A program made the translations under genes and the position numbers. From positions 1 through 50,466 of the forward strand of contig JBGCGJ010000055.1 in NCBI GenBank assembly GCA_045110675.1: a stretch of 50,466 bases of DNA, read 5' to 3'. Source of the DNA: JBALVT01 sp045110675. Its GTDB lineage: Bacteria; Pseudomonadota; Gammaproteobacteria; Pseudomonadales; Halieaceae. Shown one piece after another: positions 1-8,958 of this stretch; position 1 is the first letter of the stretch, and each line of letters opens with the position of its first letter. The notes beneath the pieces were generated by a model. It did no database searches. It was not told where the DNA came from and worked only from the letters and a program-made list of their open reading frames with translations.

Positions 1-353
1 GTGGGAGAGGCCTGATCATAGGTCAGGTGCCAATAGTGGTAATGAGAAACCAGGCGCGCAAGAGGCTCGCGCAACCAGGTGACAAACTTGCAATCTCGAT
101 GCTGGGCCAAACCCAGGTATTTCATAGGCAAAAAATGCCCGTGGACACACAGCGCTTCTTTGTACTCTTCTGGCTCTACCGCTCGCTTGGCAAGCAGCGC
201 CGACTCATTGCGCAACTCCGGGATTTGATTCAGCGGATAATCCGCGTAATCGTGCCTGAAGCCATCGCCAAAATGCTCCTCCAGCGTCGCACGAAAACTC
301 ACGCCGGCCGTTTTAGGCATATGAATCGAAATGATCAGCGGTTGTGATTTCAC
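1..353 (-). CDS. Sulfotransferase family protein, N-terminal part (runs off left edge)
   Basis: The minus strand is open from a GTG at 353 to the window edge (117 codons), and an in-frame TAA lies just upstream of the GTG. The N-terminus reads IHMPKTAGVSFRATL, the PKTAG-type loop that binds the 5'-phosphosulfate of PAPS in sulfotransferases. About 80 residues on, TWLREPLARLVSHYHYW matches the second PAPS (3'-phosphate) motif of the same family (F-x-R-x-P-x-x-R-x-x-S-x-Y). Together they support a carbohydrate-type or Stf0-like sulfotransferase, cytoplasmic, acceptor unknown. No Shine-Dalgarno lies at normal distance from the GTG; an AAGGAG about 20 bases upstream is too far. ATG at 320 is an alternative start but would cut close to the PKTAG loop. 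It follows gspD with 71 bp between, so it may be read from the gsp operon or alone. The C-terminus lies outside the window. Confidence 0.75.
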   Translation of the reverse strand, partial: MKSQPLIISIHMPKTAGVSFRATLEEHFGDGFRHDYADYPLNQIPELRNESALLAKRAVEPEEYKEALCVHGHFLPMKYLGLAQHRDCKFVTWLREPLARLVSHYHYWHLTYDQASP

Positions 354-424
354 TCGTTACTCACTAACGGATGCTCCTTCACTCATCAGAGGGAGTCAAT
401 TTGGCCTACAAATGTGGGCGTACA

Positions 425-2677
425 CTAGGGCTGAACTTCAATCAACTCCATGTGGCGAATTCGGGATCGCATTTCCTGGCTTACCGCCCTCAGCTGAGCC
501 TCATTATTAAGAACCCTGGGCGTGATTATCACCAGCAGTTCCGTCCGCTCATCCTTGGTGCTCTTGGTCCCGAACAGGGCACCTAGTACGGGGATTTTAT
601 GCAGCAAGGGTAAGCCGGAGGAACCCGAACGGGCATTTTCCCTGATCAACCCGCCCAATACAACGGATTCATTTGATCTGACTGCAACTCGACTACTTAT
701 ATTGCGTTCCGAGAACGAAGACTGCCCCGTAGCGACGTCAATTTCAGCGCCGATATTGCTGACCGATTGTTCAACATCCATTGTTACTAAACCACCCGCA
801 TTCACGGAAGGTCGCACCGACAACTTCACCCCAGTATCGCGATACTCAACGGATTGCGTCGTTCGTCCGCCATCTGTAATCGTCTGGGCCGAAAAAATCG
901 GTACCTGATCACCGACGTGAATGTACGCAGTATGGTTATCCAGAACCATAACAGAAGGTGTCGAAATGACATTAATCAGAGACTGTGAAGATAGTGTATT
1001 GAGAACTGCCCTAATGTCACCGCCCAGTGCATTGGTCACGGTATACGAAAAACCAGGAACGACAGCAGCTACACCTTCCGCTCCAGTATCCAATAGGCCA
1101 GCTCCATCATAGTTGTTTCCAAGCCCATTTTTGAACGACCACTCCAACCCATACCGCAAATCGTCTGTCAGCGTAACTTCAAGAATGCTCGCCTCAATAA
1201 TCACCTGGGTAGCAACTACATCCAGCTCCTTCAGGGCGACCGCAATTTTTTTGTAATCCTTACCGGTTGCGTAAATCAATAGCGCATTATTCTCGTCATC
1301 TGCCACTACTCGTATATCGTCGAAGGTAAATTGAGCATTTCCATTGCTTCCGGATAACTCTTCGCTGTTAGCGAATTGACCCACTCCCGAGGTAATTCCA
1401 CCGCCACCCGCACCTGAGCCACCAGATGATCCAATGGTTTCCTGACTTAGGCCCGGGGCGACCTCAGAGATCCGGTCAGAATTACCGAAATCGCGATTAC
1501 TGGAACCGCCAGACTGTCCGCCGGCAGTCGAACCGGCATAAATACTGCTCAGCAGATCCGCCAAACGACTGGCAGTGGTATTCTGAATAGGATAAACATG
1601 TAGTTGCTTTTCAAAGTTAGAATCAGGCTGCGTATCCAATCGCTCTATCCATTGCCCCACACGATCGAGGTATTGTGTGCGGGGTGTAACCACAAGGATG
1701 CTGTTAAGTCTGCTCATCGGAATGATTCGAACAAGCTCGCCCAGGTCTGTGCCGTTCTCCTTTTTCTGCCCTCCCAGAAGACCTTTTAGTGCTGAATTCA
1801 TCTCTTCTACGGGTGTATTCTCCAGCGGGAAAATTCCAACTGACATACCCGCCAGCAAATCCACATCGAAGGTGGTTACCATTTGCATCCAGCCATTGAG
1901 CTGATCTCTAGTACCACGAAGCATGAGTAGGTTGCGGGAATTATCTATTCGAACAAAGGCCGACTCATCAGCCACGGGCTTTAAAATATCCGCCATGTTG
2001 GCAGCGCTGATGTATTGCAGGGGAATAATACTGGTACTAAACCCCGCTCCGGCATTTTGCGCATTGGACACGCCGCCAGATAATCCCGCACCATGGTCGG
2101 CACCCGTAATGAGAAAACGATTGTCCTGACCGCGAACCATCAGGGAATTATTAGCCTTAAGCAAGGACTCTAGAATTCCCAGGAGCTGATCGCGAGGGAC
2201 TGGTGTACGCGTTCGTAAAGTGACCTCACCCTTGACAGGGTGATCCACCATATAGTCCAGGGCGAGGATGTCATTCATGATAGCGTGCATGACTTCGCTC
2301 AAAGGTGCCTTTTCAAAATTCAGACTGACAGAATCTCCAAGCAACTTTATCGGCATCTTGCGCGAGGGAATCTTGACCTGTTGATTATTGCCTCGATACA
2401 GCACTGCTTCGGCTCGGGTTTCACCCTTAGCCTTCGCATCGGCCAACTGCGCAGCTGTCGTGGATAAGCCCTCAGCCTCTGCTGCAGCGACAAGTTCAGA
2501 TTGATCTACTGAAGAGTGACTAACACCATCGACTGAATTCTCATCGGAACTAGAGTTAGAAGACTTGATACCCATCGGTGCACAACTGGCAAGCACAAGG
2601 CTAAACGTCAGTGCGGAAACTACTCGGCTCGCACGCGTATCTATCGAAAACATCATTGATACCCCGGAATTTTTCAT
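425..2677 (-). CDS. gspD: Type II secretion system secretin GspD (lipoprotein form)
   Basis: Outer-membrane secretin that forms the exit channel of the type II secretion system. The 750-aa protein starts with a signal peptide ending in LVLASC, a lipobox with Cys32. Then come N0-N3 ring domains (about 105-480), a Gly/Ser-rich stretch inside the last N domain (about 385-450), and the conserved secretin domain (about 490-725), ending in a LLVIITPRV motif typical of the family. Secretins are often brought to the outer membrane by a pilotin. A lipidated secretin may insert without one, and no pilotin gene is seen here. The start overlaps the stop of the preceding gspC-like gene by 4 bp (ATGA), so the two are translationally coupled. 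It is the last gene of the gsp operon. A second Met (residue 8 or 9) could also be the start without changing the lipobox. Confidence 0.93.
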   Translation of the reverse strand: MKNSGVSMMFSIDTRASRVVSALTFSLVLASCAPMGIKSSNSSSDENSVDGVSHSSVDQSELVAAAEAEGLSTTAAQLADAKAKGETRAEAVLYRGNNQQVKIPSRKMPIKLLGDSVSLNFEKAPLSEVMHAIMNDILALDYMVDHPVKGEVTLRTRTPVPRDQLLGILESLLKANNSLMVRGQDNRFLITGADHGAGLSGGVSNAQNAGAGFSTSIIPLQYISAANMADILKPVADESAFVRIDNSRNLLMLRGTRDQLNGWMQMVTTFDVDLLAGMSVGIFPLENTPVEEMNSALKGLLGGQKKENGTDLGELVRIIPMSRLNSILVVTPRTQYLDRVGQWIERLDTQPDSNFEKQLHVYPIQNTTASRLADLLSSIYAGSTAGGQSGGSSNRDFGNSDRISEVAPGLSQETIGSSGGSGAGGGGITSGVGQFANSEELSGSNGNAQFTFDDIRVVADDENNALLIYATGKDYKKIAVALKELDVVATQVIIEASILEVTLTDDLRYGLEWSFKNGLGNNYDGAGLLDTGAEGVAAVVPGFSYTVTNALGGDIRAVLNTLSSQSLINVISTPSVMVLDNHTAYIHVGDQVPIFSAQTITDGGRTTQSVEYRDTGVKLSVRPSVNAGGLVTMDVEQSVSNIGAEIDVATGQSSFSERNISSRVAVRSNESVVLGGLIRENARSGSSGLPLLHKIPVLGALFGTKSTKDERTELLVIITPRVLNNEAQLRAVSQEMRSRIRHMELIEVQP

Positions 2678-3252
2678 AACTTTCGTTTTCTCATATTACT
2701 GCTACGTTTTTTTGTTTTTGTACTTTTACCCACAGACTTCAATTCCAACCTCTCTTTCTTGCCCGACCTGACAAATACAGCGTGATCCATACCCATAGAA
2801 TCGAGAGTCCAGTCCAGGAGTTTTCCACCGACTAAAACGCGGTGCTTTTTGTCGTCGACTAATGCGATGATGCCAGCAGACGAACCGCCGCCAAAAACGC
2901 CAGTCAAGCTTACACTGGCCAGTTCTGCTGATGGCGCTCCATCATCAGCCGTCTCTTCCACAACGGCGACCGCATCAAGAGCACGACGAGACGGCCAAAA
3001 CAGTGGACGACTCACAATTTCATTGCTTTGCAATGCGGTCACTCTTTGCACCGATGTCACATCGGAGAAGGCCAACGATTCCGCAGCGGGAATAATCGGC
3101 TCGGGCGCGGAAAGAAACAACAATCGGAGAAACGAATAGAGCAGCTGTATCGCCAGCACTAGGCCTAAAAGCACAACCTTCAGTTCGATTCGACGCTCAG
3201 TGACCAACGGATTTCCGCTTTCTTTATATCTGTTGGGAAGAAAGTTTTTCAC
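2674..3252 (-). CDS. gspC: Short type II secretion inner-membrane protein, GspC/XpsN-like
   Basis: A 192-aa bitopic inner-membrane protein that would link the cytoplasmic-membrane platform to the secretin. One membrane helix (about residues 26-48) is followed by a periplasmic segment with the phrase SRPLFWPSRR and a homology region (about 110-170, LTGVFGGGSSAGIIALV ... GGKLLDWTLDSM) like that of GspC/PulC and XpsN. There is no C-terminal PDZ or coiled-coil domain: after the HR-like part the protein ends in a very basic tail rich in K and R. Its place between gspM and gspD is the position of xpsN in the Xanthomonas operon. Either name is defensible. It overlaps gspD (ATGA) and meets gspM with a 4-bp overlap. 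Confidence 0.7.
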   Translation of the reverse strand: MKNFLPNRYKESGNPLVTERRIELKVVLLGLVLAIQLLYSFLRLLFLSAPEPIIPAAESLAFSDVTSVQRVTALQSNEIVSRPLFWPSRRALDAVAVVEETADDGAPSAELASVSLTGVFGGGSSAGIIALVDDKKHRVLVGGKLLDWTLDSMGMDHAVFVRSGKKERLELKSVGKSTKTKKRSSNMRKRKL

Positions 3253-3815
3253 TGCAAAGCCCTCAGAGAAAAAATCTGCAGACTGGCTGTCACCGCCTGC
3301 ACAGCTGGCTCGGCGGAACGGCGCGCCGCGCGGTTCGGTCGAACATCAAAGGACTCAACCATCAATATCGGAGAATAATTCGCAATTTCACCAAGAGCTG
3401 CGTCCAGTGCCGCCAGATCGCCCTTGACGGTTAAGCTAAGACCCACGTGTTCGAACTCTTCCGTCTGAGAAGCCGGAAGTATTCGGCTATTGGTAACGCT
3501 CAAACCGGTTGCCGCTATCAGCTCGCGTACATTTCTTTGCAGATCTGCAGCCACCGATGCTCTATCGCTGGTAGAGGGATAAACGAGCTCGGCAATTTGA
3601 GTACTCACCTGAGCTGACGACTCTTTCAATCGTTCTTCACTTTGGACCAATCCGTTCAACCTCGCAATACGCGGCTCGATCCTGTCAATTTCATTTTTAT
3701 AGTCGGATCGCAAGATCCAAAAGCCACCTAAAACATAAAGCACTAACAGTGCAGGCACTGCGGTGGATAGCCCAACAATTATCGCGGCTTTTTTATAATC
3801 CCGGAACCAGTTCAT
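3249..3815 (-). CDS. gspM: Type II secretion protein GspM (PilO-like)
   Basis: A 188-aa inner-membrane platform protein. One N-terminal membrane helix (about residues 12-33) follows a short basic cytoplasmic end, then a predicted coiled-coil stretch (about 40-75) and a small alpha/beta periplasmic domain (about 85-185) of the PilO/GspM type. In the family it pairs with GspL and holds the assembly platform around GspF. The call rests mainly on size, topology and position directly between gspL and the gspC-like gene. Overlaps of 4 bp on both sides point to translational coupling. Sequence conservation in this family is low, so the name is positional more than motif-based. Confidence 0.8.
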   Translation of the reverse strand: MNWFRDYKKAAIIVGLSTAVPALLVLYVLGGFWILRSDYKNEIDRIEPRIARLNGLVQSEERLKESSAQVSTQIAELVYPSTSDRASVAADLQRNVRELIAATGLSVTNSRILPASQTEEFEHVGLSLTVKGDLAALDAALGEIANYSPILMVESFDVRPNRAARRSAEPAVQAVTASLQIFSLRALQ

Positions 3816-4828
3816 TGGCGATTCTCACTCTTCAACTCGATCTCCAGAGTAAACTGTTCCAAGGCACCAATTTTGGTTATCGCTGACCGGGATTCTACCT
3901 TGGCGAAGGTTGGCTCTTTGGTCAGCGTTTGGATGACTTCAGCTGCATTGCTCGCCCGACCCAAGAACTTCAACTGACGACCTTTAAGCGAAAAATTTAC
4001 CAGTGACGCATCATCCTGCAAAAGGTGAGTTAACTTAGCCAGGACATATCTGGGATTTGGTCGATCGGTAACAAGGTCGTTTACGACTGATATAGTTTCA
4101 TTCGCAGCAACCAGAGCACTGCGCATATCGGATGCATTTCTCGCTTGGGAAGCGACCTCGTCAGACAGACTCTGATAGCGTTTCAATTCGAGGTTTTTTA
4201 CGCCGGTTGCCACGCCAAAAATTAGCGTCAATAAAACCAAACTACAAGCGAGCATACCCGCCACCCGAAGCAACCTTTTGTTATAACGCCGCAACCGTCG
4301 ATTCTCGCCAAAACCGGTGAGCACAACAGGAGAACCGTCAATGAGAGCCCAAACTTCCTGTGCATCCGCCTGATGGGAGTCGCATGTCCGGCCCAAATAA
4401 CTCATCGTGGAACTCAGGGAAACGATGGCAAGCTGAATTTGAAAATTAGCATCGTTGCGACCAGATATTACCCAACCGTAACCCGTATCAGATTCAGGAA
4501 ACGGACTATTGGCCAATACTTCCATGGCCATAGCAGCGTCCAAATCGTTTTCCACCGCCAGTGGCATTTCAATAGACCTTGCCAGCACCAAAGTCTCGGG
4601 AAGGAGTATCGCCTCGCATTCAGTGACAGCTTGGTCGACAACACGTCCGGCGTGATAGTAAGTAACGGTGGATTCACTGCACAGCTTTACCACCTCATCC
4701 AATCTGGATTTTACTGGGGAAGATGCTCCCCACAAAAACTCACGCCACGCGGATCGCCAGTACTTGCCAAGTAAGCGAACATCAAAGCCGAATAGATCCC
4801 ATTGTTGTGCAGACTGCCCCATCATCAT
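3812..4828 (-). CDS. gspL: Type II secretion protein GspL
   Basis: A 338-aa inner-membrane protein with a cytoplasmic actin-like (PilM-like) N-terminal part (about 1-185), one membrane helix (about 193-212, VAGMLACSLVLLTLIFGVAT) and a PilN-like periplasmic part (about 215-338). In the family the cytoplasmic domain binds the ATPase GspE and transmits its motion to the platform. Three Met codons lie at the start (MMMGQSAQQ); any could initiate. The stop overlaps the gspM start by 4 bp, and the gene begins directly after the gspK stop at 4830. The low overall conservation is normal for GspL. Confidence 0.85.
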   Translation of the reverse strand: MMMGQSAQQWDLFGFDVRLLGKYWRSAWREFLWGASSPVKSRLDEVVKLCSESTVTYYHAGRVVDQAVTECEAILLPETLVLARSIEMPLAVENDLDAAMAMEVLANSPFPESDTGYGWVISGRNDANFQIQLAIVSLSSTMSYLGRTCDSHQADAQEVWALIDGSPVVLTGFGENRRLRRYNKRLLRVAGMLACSLVLLTLIFGVATGVKNLELKRYQSLSDEVASQARNASDMRSALVAANETISVVNDLVTDRPNPRYVLAKLTHLLQDDASLVNFSLKGRQLKFLGRASNAAEVIQTLTKEPTFAKVESRSAITKIGALEQFTLEIELKSENRQ

Positions 4829-4829
4829 C

Positions 4830-5708
4830 CTATGTATGTTTTGTCAATGGCATCGTTTGTAAGACTCGAGGCGGCTCAGTTCGAACAAAGCGCCACGGTA
4901 GCTTGCCAGCGCCAGTGGTACCGCTCGCAGCCCAGCGCCGCCTAAGCCAAATTTGATCGCCAACCCGAACCAAGGCATCAACACGATACGAACCTAAGCT
5001 ACCACTACGAGAAGAACTGCCGATGCTTGAAAGTCTGTTGTTATTGGTATTCGACTGCCCTGCAGCGATACGATCTAATTGTTTCAATGCCTTGTCTGGA
5101 TTCAGCTTCGCCAAAACATCGAGCACAGATTGAGGTGCCTGCGACCAATCGATAGCGCTTCGTCTTGAATTCCCCACCGCAATCGAATCCCGAATGCCAT
5201 CTAGGACACCTCGATTGACGCCATCGACCCTAAGCACATCCTCGATAGCACTAAAGCGCGTAGGTCGACCGCCCCGGCCCCCGCCGGTGGCGCGCCAGTT
5301 TACCACAGTGTCGCCAAGGATCTGAGCATCGACCTCGCTCAGACCACCGTGAACTCGGAATAAAGATGCCAGCATTTGCGGGGAGGCACTATTCAGATCA
5401 ATAAGACCTGAAACCGGTACCAAACTGACCGTTACATCGTGGGGGCCTACCTCAAAACTCATGGGCTGCTGCAACTGCCCCGGATTGGATTGCTGAGCGC
5501 CTCCGGATACAACGCTGGCCAGCATCAGCGAAATGGCACCATCACCTGCTGCAACCGCTTTAGCTTTCGCTGCATGCAGTTGTGCCATGCGGGTATCTAC
5601 CTTAGCTTGGAAAACGATACCGGAAACTAGCAATGACATGGCGGCAAGAAACCATACGACGATAGCGAGCGCGACTCCTTTTTGATTATGCAGATTCTTC
5701 ATATTCAA
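4830..5708 (-). CDS. gspK: Type II secretion minor pseudopilin GspK
   Basis: A 292-aa minor pseudopilin that with GspI and GspJ caps the pseudopilus tip. The prepilin-type leader ends NQKG, and the following helix starts VALAIVVWFLAAMSLLVSG. Residue +5 is not Glu, which is the normal state for GspK. The remainder is the alpha-helical T2SSK domain, with a helix-hairpin-helix-like stretch around LIDLNSASPQMLASLF (about residues 101-116). The end overlaps nothing; the start overlaps the gspJ stop by 4 bp. It belongs to the gspH-I-J-K minor pseudopilin block. Confidence 0.9.
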   Translation of the reverse strand: MNMKNLHNQKGVALAIVVWFLAAMSLLVSGIVFQAKVDTRMAQLHAAKAKAVAAGDGAISLMLASVVSGGAQQSNPGQLQQPMSFEVGPHDVTVSLVPVSGLIDLNSASPQMLASLFRVHGGLSEVDAQILGDTVVNWRATGGGRGGRPTRFSAIEDVLRVDGVNRGVLDGIRDSIAVGNSRRSAIDWSQAPQSVLDVLAKLNPDKALKQLDRIAAGQSNTNNNRLSSIGSSSRSGSLGSYRVDALVRVGDQIWLRRRWAASGTTGAGKLPWRFVRTEPPRVLQTMPLTKHT

Positions 5709-6331
5709 CGCTGCACCTTCAGTATCAGCTCTGGCCAGAATCGCCCTCTTGCCTTTACCGTCATTCGCACCAGCGCGGGAAGCTCATCGCCAAACCATTC
5801 GTTTTGCCAGTCGGTGTCGAACTCCGCGCGGTATGAAATATTCAGCTCCTGTATTTCATCGATCAACACGCGTTCAGCAGTTTGAGACCAATCGACATCT
5901 CCTCTGGTACCGGGGATCTCCTGCCACCTTAACTTGAGGGCCTTTTCGTCTTGTTCGAGGCGCAATAATAAGGCCCCACCCCAGCCTTCGCCGAACTGCA
6001 CAAACGCCTTCCAACTCATTGCCACGGAGTTACCCAAAAAGTAAGAACCCTCATTGGTGCCGCCTCCCATGGACAACCCGGTACTAGCCCGTCCGATGAC
6101 AGCAGATTCGAAAGTATCGCGCAAAAAACTGCTGACGGAACGAACTTCATCTACCCTATTAGTCATAGAACTTAAGGTGGATTGCGTTTGACCAAATGTT
6201 CGCAATGCTGAAATAGTTGCCACCATAATTAGAGACAAAATTGCCAGCGAGATAACCACTTCTACGAGCGTAAACCCAGCACTGCGACTAACATCGCAAG
6301 CTTTCTGTTTATCCGGTGAAAAACTGCTCAT
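5705..6331 (-). CDS. gspJ: Type II secretion minor pseudopilin GspJ
   Basis: A 208-aa minor pseudopilin. The leader is long (19 residues) and ends SRSAG, followed by FTLVEVVISLAILSLIMVATI with the conserved Glu at +5. The globular domain has the GspJ family pattern, including RLEQDEKALKLRWQE and a late VDWSQTAERVLIDEIQELNISY stretch. It assembles with GspI and GspK. It overlaps gspK and gspI by 4 bp on each side (ATGA-type junctions). It requires a prepilin peptidase (GspO/PilD) that is not in the window. Confidence 0.92.
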   Translation of the reverse strand: MSSFSPDKQKACDVSRSAGFTLVEVVISLAILSLIMVATISALRTFGQTQSTLSSMTNRVDEVRSVSSFLRDTFESAVIGRASTGLSMGGGTNEGSYFLGNSVAMSWKAFVQFGEGWGGALLLRLEQDEKALKLRWQEIPGTRGDVDWSQTAERVLIDEIQELNISYRAEFDTDWQNEWFGDELPALVRMTVKARGRFWPELILKVQR

Positions 6332-6714
6332 TGCGAAATACCTTCGACCACCGAGTGCAGCGCTACGGTCTTACGACTGCCACGATCCGGCCAACTCACC
6401 TGCACTGCAATAGACTGCAAAGAACCCGCGCGCATTGCTGAAGGCAATTCCATGGGGGACGCCTGCACCTCCCAGCGGAACTCACCAGCCGTTTCTCCTG
6501 TGGCATTCAAACCTGAAGATGGCACCACCGCATAGTTAGCGAGCAGAGATCTGGCCAACTCGACCCCATAGGCATATTTTTCGTCGGTGCGCACATTTCG
6601 TGTAGCTCCACTTACCGCCTGATAGAGCAAACCAAGAGTCATCGACAAAATGGAAATGGCGACTATCATCTCCAACAGTGAAAATCCCTGGCTATGGCGT
6701 TTAGTGAGTCGCAT
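6328..6714 (-). CDS. gspI: Type II secretion minor pseudopilin GspI
   Basis: A 128-aa minor pseudopilin. The 10-residue leader ends RHSQG and is followed by FSLLEMIVAISILSMTLGLLY with Glu at +5. The length and the short beta-rich C-terminal domain fit GspI, which nucleates the pseudopilus tip with GspJ and GspK. The gene overlaps gspJ by 4 bp and gspH by 14 bp, so all these genes are read as one coupled unit. Confidence 0.9.
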   Translation of the reverse strand: MRLTKRHSQGFSLLEMIVAISILSMTLGLLYQAVSGATRNVRTDEKYAYGVELARSLLANYAVVPSSGLNATGETAGEFRWEVQASPMELPSAMRAGSLQSIAVQVSWPDRGSRKTVALHSVVEGISQ

Positions 6715-7186
6715 TTCGTTCCTGGGTCACTCGACCCACCATCCAATCGACTAGAATCTTTACACCCGCTCCAGTTGGCGAAGTTAGATCGATACCACCA
6801 CCGCTGGAGCCACCCTCGGGGTAAAAGCGGATAATGCCTGAATCGCGTTTATTCAATTGCGCGGCGGAATGCACCTGAATTTTGAACCCCTTGGGCAACT
6901 GCTGACGTTTGTCATTAAAACGCAATTGATTCTTCTTGGGATTGACTTCCACATCCTGAGCCCGACCACTGTTTATAGCGGCGTAGCGAGCCGATTGAAG
7001 CATGGTGACAATATCCCCTACCGCTTCACGATAGAGAACAGACTGGTACATCCGACCGGTAGCAGGCACGGAGACGGCCAAAACAAGAGCGGCGATCGAA
7101 ATCGCGGCTATTAACTCCAGCATCGTAAACCCGGCCAAGTTTCGCAGCGGTGGGCGTGGAATTGCTTGTTTCATTATTATCATCAC
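6701..7186 (-). CDS. gspH: Type II secretion minor pseudopilin GspH
   Basis: A 161-aa minor pseudopilin. The cleavage site reads NLAG, then FTMLELIAAISIAALVLAVSVP with Glu at +5. The C-terminal domain carries the GspH/FimT-type pattern (IVTMLQSARYAAINSGRAQ; later IRFYPEGGSSGG and a final W-M-V-G-R-V motif). The first Met (MMIIMKQ) and the fifth residue Met (7174) are both possible starts; no clear ribosome binding site decides. It lies 32 bp after gspG and overlaps gspI by 14 bp. Confidence 0.9.
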   Translation of the reverse strand: MMIIMKQAIPRPPLRNLAGFTMLELIAAISIAALVLAVSVPATGRMYQSVLYREAVGDIVTMLQSARYAAINSGRAQDVEVNPKKNQLRFNDKRQQLPKGFKIQVHSAAQLNKRDSGIIRFYPEGGSSGGGIDLTSPTGAGVKILVDWMVGRVTQERNATH

Positions 7187-7218
7187 AGGCTTACCAGGAG
7201 ACTAGAGCGAACTCGATT

Positions 7219-7662
7219 TCACTGCCAATTGCCAACGTCAGAATCTTCCCCTTCGCCGCCTGACTCTCCGTTCTGCCCATAGGTATAGATGTCCAGTTCT
7301 CCGCGATCACCAGGATATTTATAGTGATAGTCTCGGCCCCAGGGGTCTGGCGGGACGTCTGATTTCAGATAGGGGCCATTCCAGCCCGAGGCCCTGGACG
7401 GCTTTTTGACCAGTGCATCAAGACCCTCTTCCGTACTGGGAAAGCGACCGGTGTCGAGCTTGTACATTTCCAACGCTTGTTCGAGATCCTTTATTTGAAT
7501 GCCGGCGGTTTTTACTTTAGCGCCTCCCAGGGTATTGAGAACCTGAGGGCCAACCAAGCTGGCTAGCAAGCCCAGGATTGCGAGCACCACCAATAGCTCC
7601 ATAAGGGTAAAACCCCCTTGGGGCTTAGCGACTCTGCGGTCTGCATTTATTCGCTTGAACAT
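7219..7662 (-). CDS. gspG: Type II secretion major pseudopilin GspG
   Basis: A 147-aa major pseudopilin that builds the piston-like pseudopilus. The leader ends KPQGG, followed by FTLMELLVVLAILGLLASLVGP. The rest has all GspG hallmarks: LEQALEMYKLDTGRFPSTEEGLDALV, then WNGPYLKSDVPPDPWG and a calcium-binding C-terminal loop (YTYGQNGESGGEGEDSDVGNWQ). A good ribosome binding site (GAGGA, about 7 bases before the ATG) is present. A 74-bp gap separates it from gspF, the widest inside the operon, which may allow separate expression of the most abundant component. Confidence 0.96.
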   Translation of the reverse strand: MFKRINADRRVAKPQGGFTLMELLVVLAILGLLASLVGPQVLNTLGGAKVKTAGIQIKDLEQALEMYKLDTGRFPSTEEGLDALVKKPSRASGWNGPYLKSDVPPDPWGRDYHYKYPGDRGELDIYTYGQNGESGGEGEDSDVGNWQ

Positions 7663-7736
7663 GTGTTAATCCTCAATCATTCTATTAATAAACAAAAAAT
7701 TCACGCTATCTAAAACTATGCGGCACCTAGCGATTT

Positions 7737-8948
7737 TTAAACTGCCAGATCGTTGACCGACAAAATCCCCAATAAAATCGAAATGATAATAAGCGCAATG
7801 AAAAACCCCATTACCAAAATTAGTGCAGGCTCAAGAAACGCTAAACCACGCTTAATGCCGGATTGAACGTGATCATCAAACACTTTTGCCAGCTCCAACA
7901 TCATCTCGCCCAGACCGCCAGATTCCTCACCCACCCGAATCATCTGGATAACCATAGGCGTAAAAAGGCCGGTATTGTCCAGTGCCACCGACATGCGCTT
8001 ACCCGCTTTCACTGCGGGAGGTAAAACGGCCAAGGCGTCTCTGATGACACGGTTATCTACCGTTTCAATTGCAATGGAGATGGCTTTTAGCAAAGACACC
8101 CCGTTGCCCAACAAAGTACCCGCTGTCCGGGCAAATTTTGAAACCTCGAACTCAAATATGATCCCACCGGCGATTGGGGTTTTCAAAAGACGGGCGTCGA
8201 GTGCGGTGGAGCCGGCCTCAGTAGCCGCCCACCGCCGAAAATACCAGCCACCACCCACAGCGATGATTGCCAGCAATAATCCCCAGCTCTTTACGAACTC
8301 GGAAAAGGCGATAACCGCCCGGGTCATCAGCGGCAGGGCCTCACCCATATCCGCAAACAGTGACTCAAACTGAGGGACTACAAATCCGAGCATTCCCACT
8401 ATTGATAAAACGGCGACAAACAGCAATATGCTGGGATAGATAAGCGCCGAAATCACGCTGTCCCGGGTTTGCTTGGAGCTATCAAGGTATTCGACCAAAC
8501 GCTCAAGAACACTGGACATGTGACCGCTGGCTTCACCGGAGCGAACCATATTGATATAGAAGGTGCCAAACACCGACTCGTGAGGTTGCAAGGCTGTACT
8601 GAGCGCCTTGCCGCCCTTTACCTCGCTCAAGAGCTCGCGCATGAGCTGATCCATTGACGGCTCGGAGGCCATATCGATCAATACTTTGAGAGCTCGGTCC
8701 AGGGGTAAACCCGCGCGGAGCAATACGGACAATTCATTAGTCATGGACAAAATGTCCTGCCGACTGGGAAGCTTACCTTGAAGCGCTGCGTTTTTCTCGG
8801 AAGCTCCCGATGCGCCCGCTTCGAGCTTGAGGAGGGTTAAGCCCTGGGAACGAAGCTGACGGGACGCTAAATCCAGGCCCCCCGCTTCCAGCGTTCCTTG
8901 CATCGATTTGCCATCTCTTCCGATGGCCTTATAGCTGAACTGCGGCAT
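7737..8948 (-). CDS. gspF: Type II secretion platform protein GspF
   Basis: A 403-aa polytopic inner-membrane protein at the centre of the assembly platform. It shows the duplicated GspF domain: first copy about 70-195 (FTNELSVLLRAGLPLDRALKVL-type pattern, here MTNELSVLLRAGLPLDRAL), second about 272-395 (FARTAGTLLGNGVSLLKAI). Three membrane segments are visible (about 170-192, 218-238, 372-397). The N-terminal MPQFSYKAIGRDGKSMQGTLEA is the family-typical start. It follows gspE with only 10 bp between, so both are expected to be co-translated in similar amounts. Confidence 0.96.
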   Translation of the reverse strand: MPQFSYKAIGRDGKSMQGTLEAGGLDLASRQLRSQGLTLLKLEAGASGASEKNAALQGKLPSRQDILSMTNELSVLLRAGLPLDRALKVLIDMASEPSMDQLMRELLSEVKGGKALSTALQPHESVFGTFYINMVRSGEASGHMSSVLERLVEYLDSSKQTRDSVISALIYPSILLFVAVLSIVGMLGFVVPQFESLFADMGEALPLMTRAVIAFSEFVKSWGLLLAIIAVGGGWYFRRWAATEAGSTALDARLLKTPIAGGIIFEFEVSKFARTAGTLLGNGVSLLKAISIAIETVDNRVIRDALAVLPPAVKAGKRMSVALDNTGLFTPMVIQMIRVGEESGGLGEMMLELAKVFDDHVQSGIKRGLAFLEPALILVMGFFIALIIISILLGILSVNDLAV

Positions 8949-8958
8949 GACAGGGGCG

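Noticed and set aside
27..347. Plus-strand ORF of 106 codons at the left edge
   Set aside because: It is the shadow of the sulfotransferase gene on the minus strand, which has PAPS-binding motifs.
1290..1580. Gly/Ser-rich stretch in gspD as a tandem repeat or frameshift scar
   Set aside because: The frame is open, and low-complexity inserts in the last N domain are normal for secretins.
7663..7736. Attenuator or internal promoter between gspF and gspG
   Set aside because: Only a 5-bp CGCTA/TAGCG stem with a long loop and no good -35/-10 pair; too weak to call.
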